Below, in pieces: positions 1-12,399 of a stretch of DNA of 64,000 bases. The notes below the pieces were generated by a model. That model ran no database searches. It saw only the letters and a list, made by a program, of their open reading frames with translations, and was not told the DNA's origin. The translations under genes were made by a program, and so were the position numbers. Origin of the DNA: Symbiodinium natans (lineage: Eukaryota > Sar > Dinophyceae > Suessiales > Symbiodiniaceae). Position 1 is the first letter of the stretch, and each line of letters starts with the position of its first letter. Where the stretch lies: contig CAJNDS010002837.1 of assembly GCA_905221605.1 (NCBI GenBank), positions 1-64,000 of the forward strand. The letters run 5' to 3'.

Positions 1-460
1 CAACCACCCGCACGGACCCCCGCCACGGACCACCACCACGGACCAACCACCACGGACCACCACCACGGGACCACCACCACGGGACCACCACCACGGCACC
101 ACCACCGCGAGACAACCACCACAGGACCACCACCATGGAACCCCCAACACGAGACGAGACCACCACCGCGGACCACCGCCACGGACCGCCGCCACCCGGC
201 CACCACCATGGGACCACCACCACGGGACCACCACGACGGCCACCAGGGACCACCACCACCACCGCCACCACGGACACCGCCACCACCACGACAGACCACC
301 ACTACCAAAGGAGCACCACCACCACGGGACCACCACCACGCACGCTGTGGGACCACCACGACGAACACCACGGGACCACGGACCCCCACCACGGGACCAC
401 CACCACGGGCATTCGGGAAAACCCCCCAAAACCCCGGCCTTTCAGCCCCAACCCCTGAGC
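1..460. repeat. CCACCACGG-type minisatellite
   Basis: The first 460 bases are an irregular tandem array built on GGGACCACCACCACG-like units of about 12 to 15 bases. The plus strand is almost pure C/A/G with hardly any T. Open frames through it give only Pro/His/Thr/Gly-rich low-complexity peptides, so I do not call a gene. The array is cut by the window start. Confidence 0.85.
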
Positions 461-640
461 ACCCCAAAACCACCCACCCCCCACCACACCCGACAGAACC
501 CAAACCATTACAGCAAAAGCAAAAAACAAAACCCCCCCAAAACACGACAAAACTCCGGACACAAACCCTATACAATTTCTATTAAACCCCAAAACCCTAC
601 ACCGTAAAGCGTAAAACCCTGAACCCGGGGGATCCCGAAA
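461..640. other. A/C-rich linker with CCCTAAA-like scraps
   Basis: The plus strand stays C/A-rich and contains short degenerate telomere-like words (AAACCCC, AAACCCTA, AAAACCCTGAACCC) around 570-625. No coding signal was seen. Confidence 0.4.
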
Positions 641-960
641 ATTCCCGGAATTTAAACTCCTAGGATTTTTCGAGAGCTGTTGCTGATATGTGATCGTGAG
701 GCCGAACCCCCTTGAACAGCTGGCGGGCGGCGACCGTCATCGGAACTACCCTGGACCAAGAGATTTCCTTGAAGATTTCCTTGAAGGTGAAGGGGCACCC
801 ACGTCATCACTGTTGCGCTGGAACCTTAAATCCAACCCGGCAAGCCCAAACCTCAATCCGGACAATTCCTAAAATTCCGGGAATTTTCAACTCCGGGTGA
901 TTCCCAAAATTCCCAGGATTTTTAGACAAAAAGTGTTAAAATTCCCGGAATTTTCAGGAT
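640..960. repeat. Dispersed AATTCCCGGAATTTT palindromes
   Basis: At least four copies or near-copies of a short palindrome around AAATTCCCGGAATTTT occur near 640-660, 865-885, 900-925 and 938-955. Each could fold into a small hairpin. A short non-conserved sequence separates the first copy from the rest. No protein-like ORF spans them. Confidence 0.6.
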
Positions 961-1084
961 CCCCCTGCAAGGCCCTCACAAGCAGCCAAATGGACCGGAA
1001 GAGGAGGCGGGGCATCCGACGGGGCGGCCGCAGAGCGAAAATAGGGGTCGAGCCCGTAGCCTTTTATAGGGATATATATCGTCG

Positions 1085-1480
1085 ATAAAATTCCTCTTTT
1101 ACATATATAAATATATAATTTCGATTATATATATCTTATGAATTGCAGACAAAAAACTATATAATCGATATCCGAGAATCATTTCTATGACTCCTTATTT
1201 ATTAAAGACTACTCATCATAACTTTTTCAATTTTCAAAAAGTAATTCATTAATATTATGAAAATAAGAATGACATCAATAATAAATATTCTTCAAAAAAA
1301 CCAACATAAAATATTATATATATTTCTTTTCTATTTTCGTATATCCTCTCAATCAATAAAGAAATATTCCCTTTCTCTGAATAAAAATAGAAGAAAAATT
1401 AATAAAATAAGAAATTAGATTCCCAAATTATATTTTAAAATTTCAAGATCTATTAATTGTCCAAGATTCCACCAAAAAGC
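1085..1480. other. AT-rich island
   Basis: Base composition switches sharply to roughly three-quarters A/T over about 400 bases, while both flanks are near 50 percent GC. It contains ATATAT runs and a perfect 10-base inverted repeat (CGATTATATA at 1122-1131, TATATAATCG at 1158-1167). No ORF of useful length is present. It could be an organelle-derived insertion, a transposon remnant or a structural spacer; the sequence does not decide. Confidence 0.7.
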
Positions 1481-1961
1481 CCGAATGTATCACCGATGTT
1501 TTTAAGTCATTTCGTTCTTTCAATTGTATATCCGTATCAGTTGCGTTCCAAAATCCCCTAAACATTTTCCAGATATTTCAGAAACAAACATTGAATTCTG
1601 CCTCGAAATCCCGAAATGCCCATGGTGTTGTCTTATGCCGGCCGACCCGGAGGAGGTATGTGGCCTGGGGACCAGCGAAGTAAAGGAGCAAGAGCCGCAC
1701 CACATGGAGGTTGGTAAGTGTGCTGCTCTCGGCCGGGCGAGCGCCGAGAACTCGGAAAAGCCTTCTGAAGGCTGAAGGTGAAGGAAATCCTGGGGTGCAA
1801 ATGTGCACACAGTGTTTTTTGTTCCTCGTGCTTGTTTCCGCCGTCCAGAAGGCGCGGTCCCAAAACACGAGCCAAAAACCCTACCTGCGTACTCTACTTC
1901 TTTATATTCTTATATGTCTTGACCAAACCTTCTTGATAAAGGGCGTCTGGAGAGGTCCAAC

Positions 1962-2381
1962 TCAAGCGCTGCTAGATTCTCCGCTTTGCAGAAACTGCAG
2001 CATCTGCACTGCTTTAGTGCCGAAACGCATAGGCAGGGTACACTGGTTGCAGGTCTCCATGCGACGGTCTTCGCTGACTTCGACAACGAAACCTGGAAAT
2101 CCGATGGCCTGCACTCGGAGGAAAGAGAATGAAAAGTCTTCCGGATTGGGTGCCTGCCTTTGGCATAATTGCATGAAGCAACAGGCACGGTCATGCCAGA
2201 ATCGAAGGGGCACAAATCGTAAACGGCCTTCTCTGAAATTGCGCATGTACTTTTCATCTACTTGCCAACGATAATGTATGCCACCAGCTGCCTCTACGCC
2301 GATGGAGCCTACATGGGCAATTCGTTCGGAAAGCCATAGTGCAAGAGAGCTGATCTTTACGCAGATCCCATCATCTCGCAA
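1962..2381 (-). CDS. Hypothetical protein, possible exon
   Basis: A 139-residue open frame on the minus strand has a mixed, protein-like composition (segments such as VGSIGVEAAGGIHYRW and FRFWHDRACCFMQLC-like stretches). The opposite strand is also open, so the strand choice rests only on amino-acid composition. I recognise no domain. It could be one exon of a larger minus-strand gene or a chance ORF. Confidence 0.3.
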   Translation of the reverse strand: MRDDGICVKISSLALWLSERIAHVGSIGVEAAGGIHYRWQVDEKYMRNFREGRLRFVPLRFWHDRACCFMQLCQRQAPNPEDFSFSFLRVQAIGFPGFVVEVSEDRRMETCNQCTLPMRFGTKAVQMLQFLQSGESSSA

Positions 2382-2399
2382 AGCAACGCGTCCACGTCT

Positions 2400-5300
2400 G
2401 TGCTACTAGATTCCCACTACATTCCCACTAGCTGCAGCATGCAATTCAGCTTTGATGGAGGTGGCTTTAGCTGAGCACATGCTTCAGACATACTGCTAAC
2501 TGCAACACACCACTAAATAGAAACAACATTCCGACAACATCTGCTGCCTCCAAATGACTGTTGGCTCCCGCCTAGGTTGCGATTCTTCTTTCCAAGCTGC
2601 TACGATGGCTACTTTGAGGATGTAGCATGTGGCTGCTCCATGCCGCTTCAATGACTGCTACTTTGACTACGAGGCCTAGCCCTGCCTTTTGATTTATCAC
2701 TCATCAGGCTGCAAGAACTTGCCCGTGGTTCAAATACAGTTAACAGGACACGGATCTGCAGAACTGCTCTGACTGCCGCCCAGTCGAACTCAAAGACCAC
2801 AGCAATACTTAAAAAATGTGCTCTGCACCTCTATCCGATGCCAGATTGTGCTGTGGGCTCGTCCCGTTGTCATTGGCAACAGAGCCCGTGCGAATTGCCT
2901 CTGGGAAGCATTTCGCACAAAAAAGCACCTTCGGAACGAATTCGGGCACTTGGAGTCGTGAGCCAGGTCCACAGGCTTATCTGTGGCTGGCTTGCCACAA
3001 TATTCAAACTAAGCAGGATCGACCCATACGATAATTCGTGCCTATCCATCCATTCAGGCTTGTTCATGCCATACTCAGCATCATCAGACCCATTTTTGGC
3101 GACAGTTGACAGTGGACAGGCGTACGGGCAGAGCCCTGAAGGTTGCAAGAGGTTTCGCAAACGAATGGGATCCCCGTCCTATAACAGAAACTACGCTTCC
3201 CGGAGCCCCTAACACGATGGGCTTGCAGATCGAATCTTTCGGCTCCACTACGCCATCTCCTGCCTGTCAGCCTATGCCCTGGTACATAAGCACGTGGATG
3301 GCGTGTAGCTGTCGGCGACCTCGCGATGCACCGACGTCCGAGGATGCTTGCAGTGCGCACAGTTGAGATTTCGCGGCGGCCTCGCGTAGTTGGACTGCAA
3401 TCCGCTGTGCAGATGGCCGCCGTTGCTGGTCGACCTGCATGGGGTTAGGACCAACGGGAGGCATCCAAAACTATTCTTCTCACTCTCAGCTTTTCTTTCT
3501 TTCTTGCAACTCAACTCGTTATCCTACGTGCCCAGCAGCGGACCGGTAAAGAATCAATGCAAACGGCTGAGGAGGGGGCATGCCAACTTTCGTCCATCAG
3601 CGGACGTAGCAGAGCATGGCACTCGGCAGTATTGGGCCTGGTCCAAGCATGTCAGCCCCGACTGTGTGTGATTTTGCTGACGGGGTGTTGCCTCGGGAAG
3701 GCAGGTCCTGCAGTCGGGCACCTCGCTCTGGACGGTAGTGCCAGACAGTGATAGACTTAAGGGCGTGTAATGGTGTCTAAGAGTAGCCACTCAGAGAAGC
3801 CTGCAGAGAATTCCGCCCAATATCGGCTGTATGAGTTGTCGTTGTTGGTTGTTGGTCCGGATCCTCTCGAAACATGCGTTGCGCAACTACCGATCCCAGG
3901 CAACCACCGCCATCATGCTCGAACGATGATTGCGTGTGTGCTACCAGATTGTGCATTTTTTCCAGATCGATGCTCATTCGATGATGGCGTTGGTGCTCCC
4001 AGCTCTCTCATTCCCAACTGGAAATACATACCCGTTGCAGTATTGTCAGTACTTTTCCAGACTTGTGCTCTTGATCCACGTGGCGCTGTCGTCGTTTCAG
4101 GGCTTGGGCTGTCAGGGAGCTTACCGAGAGGCTGTGGAAGATAATGAAGATAATGCCAGCACTCAGACGAGGGCTGGCAGCGCAAAAGAATAAATTCCTG
4201 TCGCAGGACTGTAGCGCACCGAATCGCGGGCACCTCGGAACCCTAAGCCTATTGTCCTGGAGCTTGCTTTGTGTCTGCAGCCAAACGATCCAGATGTTTC
4301 AGGTAAGATTCAATCTACAAGTATGGCTGGGGTTTCAAGGGGCTGAGCTCAGAATTGAGTTCAGGAATCAAGGGTCCAGGCAGGCCAGGGGTCCGTCAGA
4401 CTTGCGCGGAACTATTGCGGAGCCTTCGCCAGTCTTTCGCCAGAAAAATGATTTCCTTTCACACGCCTGTTCGCGGAACTTTCGGGGACGCTCACATGCA
4501 ATGAAAAGCCAGCTTTTGCATAAACTCGTTGCAAGGACGTTTACATTGACACCCAGTTATGGTCTTAAACCGTGTGCTGACCTGGGGAACTTCAAAGTGG
4601 CTCTGTACGATATGGTCATCATTGTTGCTACTTGTGGGGGACGGGCAGGGAACGAAAGCTAGTGAGGGCCCCGAGAAGATGCCGGCTCGGGGCAGTGAAG
4701 TGTCGCCGCTGGTTGTGGATGTAGCCTTTCTAGCTGGACTGGGCATCAACGGGAAGTGTCAACAGGATCAACACTTAAACACGGAAGGTCACGAAACAAT
4801 GCAGACCGCAGAAGAGACACGCACCCATGCCGCACTTTTTGTCATGTTAGCAAGAGTTCACTAGCAGATGCTTGCAGGGACATCCCATGCGCCATACTCA
4901 AGGCCGCCCTTGCTCAGGGTAGGTAGGGCTGGTCCAAAAGTTGTCGCACTGGAAAGCTGATATGTCGAACGTATCCTGTGAGCTATATGTGCAAACAGAA
5001 TTGTTCAACAGCACGTCACGGTAATTCTCTGCACAAGCCTTGCATACAGCTCTTGTGGGTTGCTACCCTTTTTTTGCTCCTGAGCCTGAGTGGCGCTTTA
5101 GCCTAAGCGCCCCGAACCTCCATGAAGGCAGACAAGGTGCCTTGAGGAGCTCAGGCGGCCCCAATTTGCACACACCCCTAGCTGGACCCGCTCCCCACAC
5201 CCCGTTGTTCAACCTTACGGCCTTACGGTTGGTAAGAGACTCGGCTAGCTCCCACGGGCTAGCATGCCAATCTTTGCACAATGTCGCTTGATATTTTGGA

Positions 5301-6250
5301 TCTCTGCTGCCTCGGATTGCTGCAGTCGTGAGCAGAGGCTGTTTTGACGGCATGTGCAGGCAAAGTCGTTTTCCTGGTGCGATGCAGGTGCTTTTGTTGT
5401 TGAATTAGCCGCAGGCCCATCGAGAAAAGATACCCGTGGGATGAGCCCCCAATATCAACATATCCGACAGGGTGGCAGCATGCAACAATCGCCGCATACC
5501 GCTGCAGAGCTCACCCGGCCTCGGTTCCTTGCCTTGGGCAATTTGTTTCAAGACCTCAGGTGCTGAAAAACACCGAATCTCAACCTTCGGCTTCAACATA
5601 CCATTATGAACACCGCGCTGCCGCCTCTACTGCTGCGGGGCGTGCTTTGCGGACCATGTCACTCTGTAATGATAAGCTAGGTGCCATTTCCGGATCTTTC
5701 GATATCTCGTGGAAGGGGTGGCGTCCCGAGCTCATGAAGTACCTTCGATTCGCGCGAGGGGTGTGGAACATGTGCGAGCGCGATGGGGCTAGAGCCTCTC
5801 AGTAGTTGGGAATCTTTGGGTGACTTCTGCTTACCGCATCGTGCTTGTTCAGCAGCTTATCCCCAAACCGTACCCCAAGAAGTGCTCTTGCATGAACAAG
5901 CATGTGCAAATCAGGGCCGCGCATGCTCCTTGCATCAATGCTCTGGCTTACCGCATGAAAACCGACAAAAGCTGCCTCAACTTCTCAAACCAGCCAAGTC
6001 GCAGGATTAAAGCAAAGGCGTAGATATCAGCCTTCTCCTGAGAACATGCGTGCTCAGCGGGCAAAAACTAGAGGCCACGACTGAGACATTTGGGGCTAGG
6101 CATCGCTTCTACAGCAAACTTGCCAATGTCCCGCGTCCACAGCTACCCGGAGAGGCGCGGGATTTAGCCAGCTGCCGAAATGAGATGAAATGAGACTCCA
6201 AGGCTGTACATGTTTCACTGAGCGAGTTTAGCGAAAAGGGAAGACTCGTA
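2400..6250. other. Stretch without recognisable genes
   Basis: Six-frame reading gives only short overlapping ORFs, mostly Ser/Pro/Cys-rich, with no family I recognise. No tandem repeat, long homopolymer or telomere-like array stands out. Unrecognised small exons cannot be excluded, since exons of 35 to 90 bases are normal elsewhere in this window. Confidence 0.4.
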
Positions 6251-6289
6251 GCAGTTAGTCGCAGGTACTAGCAATGACTGAAGAAGTAA

Positions 6290-6465
6290 TTCGAGTAGTG
6301 ATAGTAGTCGTCGTAGTAATGGTAGCAGCAAAAATTGTAGTAGCAGTAGCGGTAGCGGTAGCGGCGGTGGTGGTGGTGGCGGCAGCAGCAGCGGCAGGCG
6401 GCAGCGGCAGCAGCAGCGGCAGCGGCGGCGGCGGGCGGCGGCGGCGGCAGCAGCAGCAGCAATTG
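6290..6465. repeat. GTA/GCA/GCG triplet microsatellite
   Basis: About 170 bases of imperfect trinucleotide repeat grade from GTA and GTC units through GCG/GTG into GCA/GCG units. All six frames stay open and give homopolymeric Ala, Ser/Gly, Val or Arg/Gln tracts, so the ORFs here are artefacts of the repeat. Confidence 0.85.
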
Positions 6466-6767
6466 TTGTTGCCAGGCGCCTTGCTCGATGCCGTGGAAGG
6501 GTTGTCGATGTGTCAGCTTCACAATCGTTAGGCCCTAGGCTTCGCACGTGCCCGAGAACACTGCTTCTTACAGTGCTTTATATGTCTCCAGGCCAAACAC
6601 GACGTGCATGATGAAGTTTTCGACGTTTTCCTATGTCCACACGTGCTCGAAAACCTCGTTATGTACAGTGGTGTGTGCCGCTGCCGTGCCACGAAGGCTT
6701 TGAAAACATCGGTTCGTTCTTACAGGGTTTGCTGCCTGTGCGCGGCATCGCTCTGGCAGGTGGGGTT

Positions 6768-6815
6768 TGCGGGGGGGGGGGGGGGGGCTGGTGGTTGGGT
6801 TGGGTTGGGGGTCAT
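6768..6815. repeat. G run with GGTTGGGTTGGG tail
   Basis: A run of about 17 G is followed by GGTTGGGTTGGGTTGGGGG. Such a tract can form a G-quadruplex. It lies in a stretch with no recognised exon. Confidence 0.7.
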
Positions 6816-7364
6816 TACGTACGTACACTGTGCAACGAGACTGGAGAGAAAAAAGAAATCCTTAGGGTCCTCACGACGAAGCTAAGGAGAGGCTTGGCTT
6901 GCTTTCGCCGGGGGGGTTGGGTTTGTGGTTGTTGTCGCTTCCGCATAGCTGACCGAACCGCAGGCAGGGTTTATGGTGTTGCTCTGTAAAGAAGGAAGAA
7001 AAACTGGCCCAGCAACCCTCTCTTGAAAGGTCACGACTCAGAAAAGTACCCACTTACGCCACATCACTACTTTGAGGTGATCGTGTCTTTCGATCTTCCC
7101 TCCTTCCTTCAATTCAATAACAACCAACACCCCAAACCCACACAACACCAACCAAAACGCTACAACCAAGCACTCGCATGAAGGAAACAGGGTGAGCTTG
7201 TGCAAGCAGTGCGTCCCGAAAAGTCCTCCCGTGTTTAACTCAGCCAGTAAGCAAAGCAAACACATAACCGCTGACACAACCCATAAATCTTAGGAACAGA
7301 GGGGGTTCGATCTGTGCTGTTGTTTCTGAAAGTCGAATGCGGTCCCCCCCTCCTCAGTTCTAAG

Positions 7365-7840
7365 TCAAAGACAACAGGAGGGTTTAGGGTGTCGGGATTC
7401 GGGTTCAGGGCCTTCAACGCTTTGGAGGTTTGGGGATTCGAGCGCTGGAGGTTCGCGGGTTTGGGGGGCTTGCAGGCTGTCAGATATGGGGTGTTAAACA
7501 TTTTTAGAGTTTGGGGATTTCGGGCGTTAGGATGTCAGGGTTTGAGATTTGGCTTCTGGCAACCCGAAACCCTGAACACAGGTTAGGACGGACTTTTTGG
7601 GGTTTAGCAGTGGTTTTCGCATCGTAATTTGCAGTGTTTTCGTCGTGTTGTGTGGCACCTTTGTTCACATCCAAGAAGCAGGCGGCAACCGACAACGCAG
7701 CAACAAGAGTCCAAATCCAGAGAAGCAGCACAAGAGCAGCAACAATCATCAACAAACAACAACAAGCAAGAGCTACGGTTTAAAGTGCAGGGTTTAGCAT
7801 TTTGGGTTTAAAGTTTAGGGTCTGGCGGGTTGGGTTTCCA
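7365..7840. repeat. Degenerate TTTAGGG-like region
   Basis: The plus strand is rich in decayed telomere-like words (GGGTTTAGGGTGTCGGG, GGGTTCAGGG, TTTGGGG, GGTTTAGCATTTTGGGTTTAAAG), broken up by unrelated sequence near 7620-7770. It is the most decayed of the three large telomere-like regions. It lies downstream of the last recognised kinase exon (minus strand), so it may be inside that gene's next intron. Confidence 0.5.
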
Positions 7841-8225
7841 TCAATTTTGTATGAGCCCTACATCCTCAGATCATTCTTACATAATAACAGTCATAGGTAT
7901 GGTGATCGTGACAGTAACCATCAGCGGCCCATAGTATGCGTACACTTACTATCGCACCTGCCCTCCCAGTCGCAAGTTCTCTTGCTCCATGGTCTACGCA
8001 TCGACATGGTGCCATCCAAGAGTCGTTGTACTGCTGATGCCTTTCCGGGGCTCACTTCAGAAACGCCGACGGTGCTGTGAGACTGCGTTGTGATCTCAAT
8101 GCGCTGGTCTTGTTTTGCCAAACCCGGCATAGTCATTCATGAATTATCGCGTTGTGCTGCTGCAGATTGTACATGCTGCAACCGCTATGCAGAGCATTGG
8201 TTGTCGGGAGGACTCAAAAATGCGC

Positions 8226-11208
8226 TTGATGCCTGACGACTTCTGGCGCCATGTAGAGCCAACTGCCGACTCCACCGGTCATGTGGTACACGTCACCGGC
8301 CACTGCTGCCCTCAGTGTACTCATGGCTCGTAATGGCACATCGCGGGGAAGCGCGCAGCATTATGCTAGACAAAAAAAGTTATTCAACCTTCCTGGCCTA
8401 CTATCTTTATTCAGCTATCCTCTGCCAACTGACCTGTCTTTTTTGGTCTGCTTGCTTCATCTCAGAGCTGTGCGAAATAGTAGATAAGCTCGTTAAGACC
8501 ATCTCAATTTAAAATCCGCCGAAGCCTCAGGACGTAGGTGTCTGGGGAGCATAAAGCAATTCTAACTCCCTCCCCAACGGCCCGGGATTTGGCACCTTCT
8601 CGCTTTTACTGGGTAGCTTGCCTAGCCGACAGGTATCCGAAAGCGGACGGTGCATCAGGACCAGGGGACTACTGCCAGAAGCCCCTAAACCAAGCGCACG
8701 AAGCATCTCAAAGAACGCAGCTGGGCAGACCCGGCTGAGGGGGTCGCTTAGCATCAAAAGTTAAGAAAAGCGAAACATCAGCTTATTCCTGAACAAGGCC
8801 GTAAAGTCAGTTCTGGGACCAAGGTGCCTTTGAACCGTTAGCATCTAACTTCACGCCTCGTCGACCTCCCATTCCGAACAACCATTCGCAAGAACCATCC
8901 TCCCATAACACCTCAACAGACTGGGAGTCACCCTGGCCGGGACTACAGCTGTGTTCTTCGCACGAGGCTCATCATCTTTGAGATGCCGAGATCTGCGATC
9001 TTGACTTCGCCATGTTTTGTCCTCAATCCACTGCGATGCCGATTAAGCTTGAGGCTTCGTGCTGCTGGCCACATGAAAAACGGCTTTGCGCATCCCATTT
9101 GTGAACGAAGCGCAGCAACAAATTTAGCGGCTTGAGATCGCGGTGAATGATGGGCTCGTCTCCTTGTCACAACTGACAGGGACATCATGAAAAGCTTGCG
9201 GCAGTTGCAAACGATGTTCCAACCAGTTCTATGGGGGCCTGAGGGCCCACGATTGCACACCATTGCAAATGTGCTCAGGTCAAGCCAAGAGGCGGGTGTG
9301 CAGAAAGCTGAGCGCACGTGCAACCGCCTGTACATCATGAGTAGTTTCTGTCATTTGCATGGATGCGGCCCAAACTCGCAAACACGCTCCAAGCAGTCAG
9401 GAGGAGTGCAAAGCCCTGCTTGCGAAGTTGGGAGCCCCGAGACTATGTCGGTGCTAAGGCGCCAAAGACCAGTCCAGAATCTGCTTGAAAGCCGGCCGCC
9501 AAATATTTGTTTGATGCTTCCGGCGCATGGCCTAAGCAACCGCCAGCAGTAGACACGTTCGTGCACTCAGCTCATCGATTGTGCGTGGGTCTTTCAAGAG
9601 AACGATCGGCAAGCAAACCGCGTGCCAACCGCTACTCGTAACTCCTGGATACGTCGGATGTTAGGGTCAAGAAAGCCTATGACCTACAAAAACTATGCAT
9701 ATAAGCAAGAGCGAGAGCAAACCCGCTAAAGAGCTACCTCTCGGGACTATTCTTGTTTCGAGATAGCTGGCATGAAGGCACGACAAGCAAGTAAACAGAC
9801 GGTGCTTCATTTGAAGGGTGCCATCATTTTCCGTGTCTCGCAAAGCGCAACCGGAAAAACCTGAAGGAAAACCTGAAGGTGTCACTGACTTTCGCAAGCT
9901 GTTTTTTCCGGCCATTCTAGGCATGTAGTGCTTGTTCAAAGGAATGCCAATGGGAGCCTTGTTCTGAACTTTCAGAGATTCGAGAATCCTTTGGTGCCTT
10001 ATGTGATGCTCGGCATCCTGCAGCATCATTCATCATGACAATCTTCGCACGGAACTTCTACCCAGTGGCCATGAAGTGACGCTCCAGGTCCCCACCGGGC
10101 ATGTACTCTGTGATGCACATCACCGGAGAGTCCTGCGCAAGGCACCGCCGGAGACAACTAATGTGATCCCACAGCACAGAAGATGCGCGAGCGAGTGAAC
10201 CTGAAATGGACGTGAGGAACAAGGGCGACGCATTTTGTTTTTTCATTGAGATTTTGCGAAGAGAACAAGATTATTATCATAATTGTGCATAAGATGCACC
10301 CAAATAATCGTAATACTTTATTGAGTGTTTAGCGTGCACGCAAAATGCCCAAGAACGCTGTCATTGTTATGAGCCCGTACATCGTACCACATCTAGGCTG
10401 AGATCCTGGACCTCTCGGCCAGACAAGTGTCCGACATGCGGACAACTGCACGCCAGAAGCAGACATGTTAAGGCTGCTTGCGGGCTGCAAGGCTGTTCTT
10501 TGCGGAAGTTTGGCGGCCAGGAGTGCAGGTACACAAAGTTCAGCACATTAAGAGATGACGAAGCATGTGCAGGCTCGAGCTCGCAGTGACCGAAGCGGAC
10601 GGCTCGATACGACAGAGGCGCTGATGAAGGTCATCACCGCATCAGAGCTCCCTTATTTGGGTGGTTGCCTCTGTGCATGGCGCCACGTATCGGTTTCAGT
10701 CTGCACACCCTAGTCCAAGGCAGACCCGCTTGGTTCCTCCCTGAGGAAGTCGCCACGCATGAGGAGTCATCAGCCCATCATTGTTGACAAGAGCAAACAA
10801 ACCTGACCAAGCATATTGTTGTCCTCTGTGATTGCATCTCGATGTTGACCTGTGTCGACTGTGATACTTTTATGTAGTACAGTGCCTCTTGCAACTGATA
10901 GTACACTCTGGGAGGGCCATTGCGTGCGATGGAGATCTAAGGACAAGCACTATACCCCGTTCGGATCGCGTGGCAGAAAGGGATGGCGCCAAGACCCCTG
11001 AGTGAAAATGGCTATGCCTACCCCTTTCTGACAGCCAGGCCTCTTGACGAATGCCGGAGCAGACGGCGAAGCGATCTCACAGTGCAGGTCCGAGGAAGAA
11101 TGCGAGTGCTCGATGGTGAACAGTCGCGCGTTGTGTTCTCTGTTTGAACCAAATTCTACCAAGCACGGTCCTTGTCCAGACATGCACCAATGAACCTCAG
11201 ATCGAGGC
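8226..11208 (-). CDS. Ser/Thr protein kinase (TKL-like), partial, seven exons
   Basis: Seven minus-strand exons rebuild most of a protein kinase catalytic domain. Exons: 11208-11177 (LRFIGACL), 10132-10070 (CITEYMPGGDLERHF), 9516-9463 (WRPAFKQILDWSL), 9327-9294 (AVARALSFLHT), 9162-9114 (DEPIIHRDLKPLNLLL), 9021-8974 (TKHGEVKIADLGISKM), 8310-8226 (MTGGVGSWLYMAPEVVRHQ). Joins keep phase; introns start mainly with GC or GA and end in AG. The catalytic loop HRDLKPLN is intact. The Mg-binding DFG reads DLG, as in many plant- and alveolate-type kinases. The activation segment and APE are present. Not found: the Gly-rich loop and VAVK lysine exons (above 11.2 kb) and the C-lobe beyond APE (below 8.2 kb). 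By family it phosphorylates Ser/Thr; substrate unknown. The exact start of the first exon is uncertain. Confidence 0.8.
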
Positions 11209-11929
11209 TCGCTACTGTACTGCAACTGTCGATGGCAGGACATGGAGACCTGGCTTGTAATCCTTGCGCCAAAGAAACCAAGCAGTGTCATTGAATAAGT
11301 AACTGCAACTTAGTAACTATAGCTACAGTACACCGCTTGCCCGTTTGTCCCCCTATCACTTCACGTAACCAAGGAGCAACACCAAGTCTGGGTGCCGCAG
11401 AGAAGAGAGGAGTTCGATCTCGTGCAGCAACTCTTCCAACAGATCCTGCAGTAGGCTCAGCAATGCTCAACACTCCGCACGCGGTGTGCGGTCTATGGTG
11501 CCCCAAAAGAAACTCACAGATGTGCCACGACGGGACTCGAGGGACCCCTCCTAAACCCCCAAAATCCCCAAAACCCACAACTCCGAAGCAAGGAGAAGGC
11601 TTTAGGATTTTTACTCTTCTTGTTTTGCCAGGCTTGAGAGGTCCCCCGGGATGGTCCCCCTGCGCGAGGGCGCACCATGACTCCAGCCCAAAGAAGCGCG
11701 CGCAGTATTCATGTCCCTTCCCCCCGGTTATTTGCCTCTGAATACTTGTAACTTGTAACTTACTTTCTTGGGGGCATGAGGGCACGGGGCGGTTTCTTTC
11801 TTTCTTGCTTTTTTTTTAAAATTTCTTTCTTGAGGGGAGCGGACCCCCCCCGCGCGCAGGGCGCACCCAGATTGTATCCAAGGTCAGTGTGAAAACGGCG
11901 TAACTGAGGGCGTGGATGTTCGCACCAAA

Positions 11930-11955
11930 CACAAGTGCATTCTCTCTCTCTCTCT

Positions 11956-11991
<36 letters not shown>

Positions 11992-12000
11992 TTCTTCTGC
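11930..12000. repeat. CT / CTT microsatellite
   Basis: (CT)n of about 20 bases runs directly into (TTC)n of about 35 bases. Smaller CT tracts recur at 12144-12165, 14502-14521, 25431-25450 and 29745-29782. Long pyrimidine tracts of this kind often precede splice acceptors, but no exon was tied to this one. Confidence 0.85.
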
Positions 12001-12289
12001 AGGGCTTGAAGGGCGCGCGCAAGCACACCCTCCGCTCACGAGGCGCGCCTGGGTTCGTGGTCCAGTCTGGGTGTTTGCCCGGCCCATGTTTGCTGTTGAT
12101 TCCTTCGCTTGCAGCTCCCCCCAAACAGAAGCAACAAAAGTTCTCACTCTCTCTCTCTCTCTCTTCCTTCCTTCCGTCGCACATAACCTCCCAGAGGGAG
12201 GTCGCCCTCACGGGCGTGCTCCACTGAGTCTGTCGGTGAAATATTGTGACCCCCCTGTGTGTTGCAGTGGGGGTACGAAAACAGGGTGG

Positions 12290-12348
12290 AACTTACACTT
12301 ACACTTACACTCACACTGACACTTACACTTACACTTACACACACACAT
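12290..12348. repeat. (TTACAC)n minisatellite
   Basis: About nine hexamer units of TTACAC, with CTCACA and CTGACA variants, end in a short CA run. It lies about 50 bases upstream of the DUF4116 exon acceptor, so it is probably intronic. Confidence 0.85.
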
Positions 12349-12399
12349 GAACAGCTGAGCGCCAGCTAAAGCCCTACGCCCGTTACCCCCTTTTTCCAG

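Noticed and set aside
135-607. ORFs of up to 125 codons in the first 600 bases
   Set aside because: They only translate the CCACCACGG repeat into Pro/His/Thr tracts and are open in several frames at once.
1711-2274. 187-codon plus-strand ORF
   Set aside because: It overlaps the more protein-like minus-strand frame, is Cys/Ser/Arg-rich and lacks any recognised motif.
6215-6547. ORFs rich in Ala, Arg, Leu or Ser over the triplet repeat
   Set aside because: All frames are open because of the GCA/GTA repeat; no non-repeat coding sequence adjoins.
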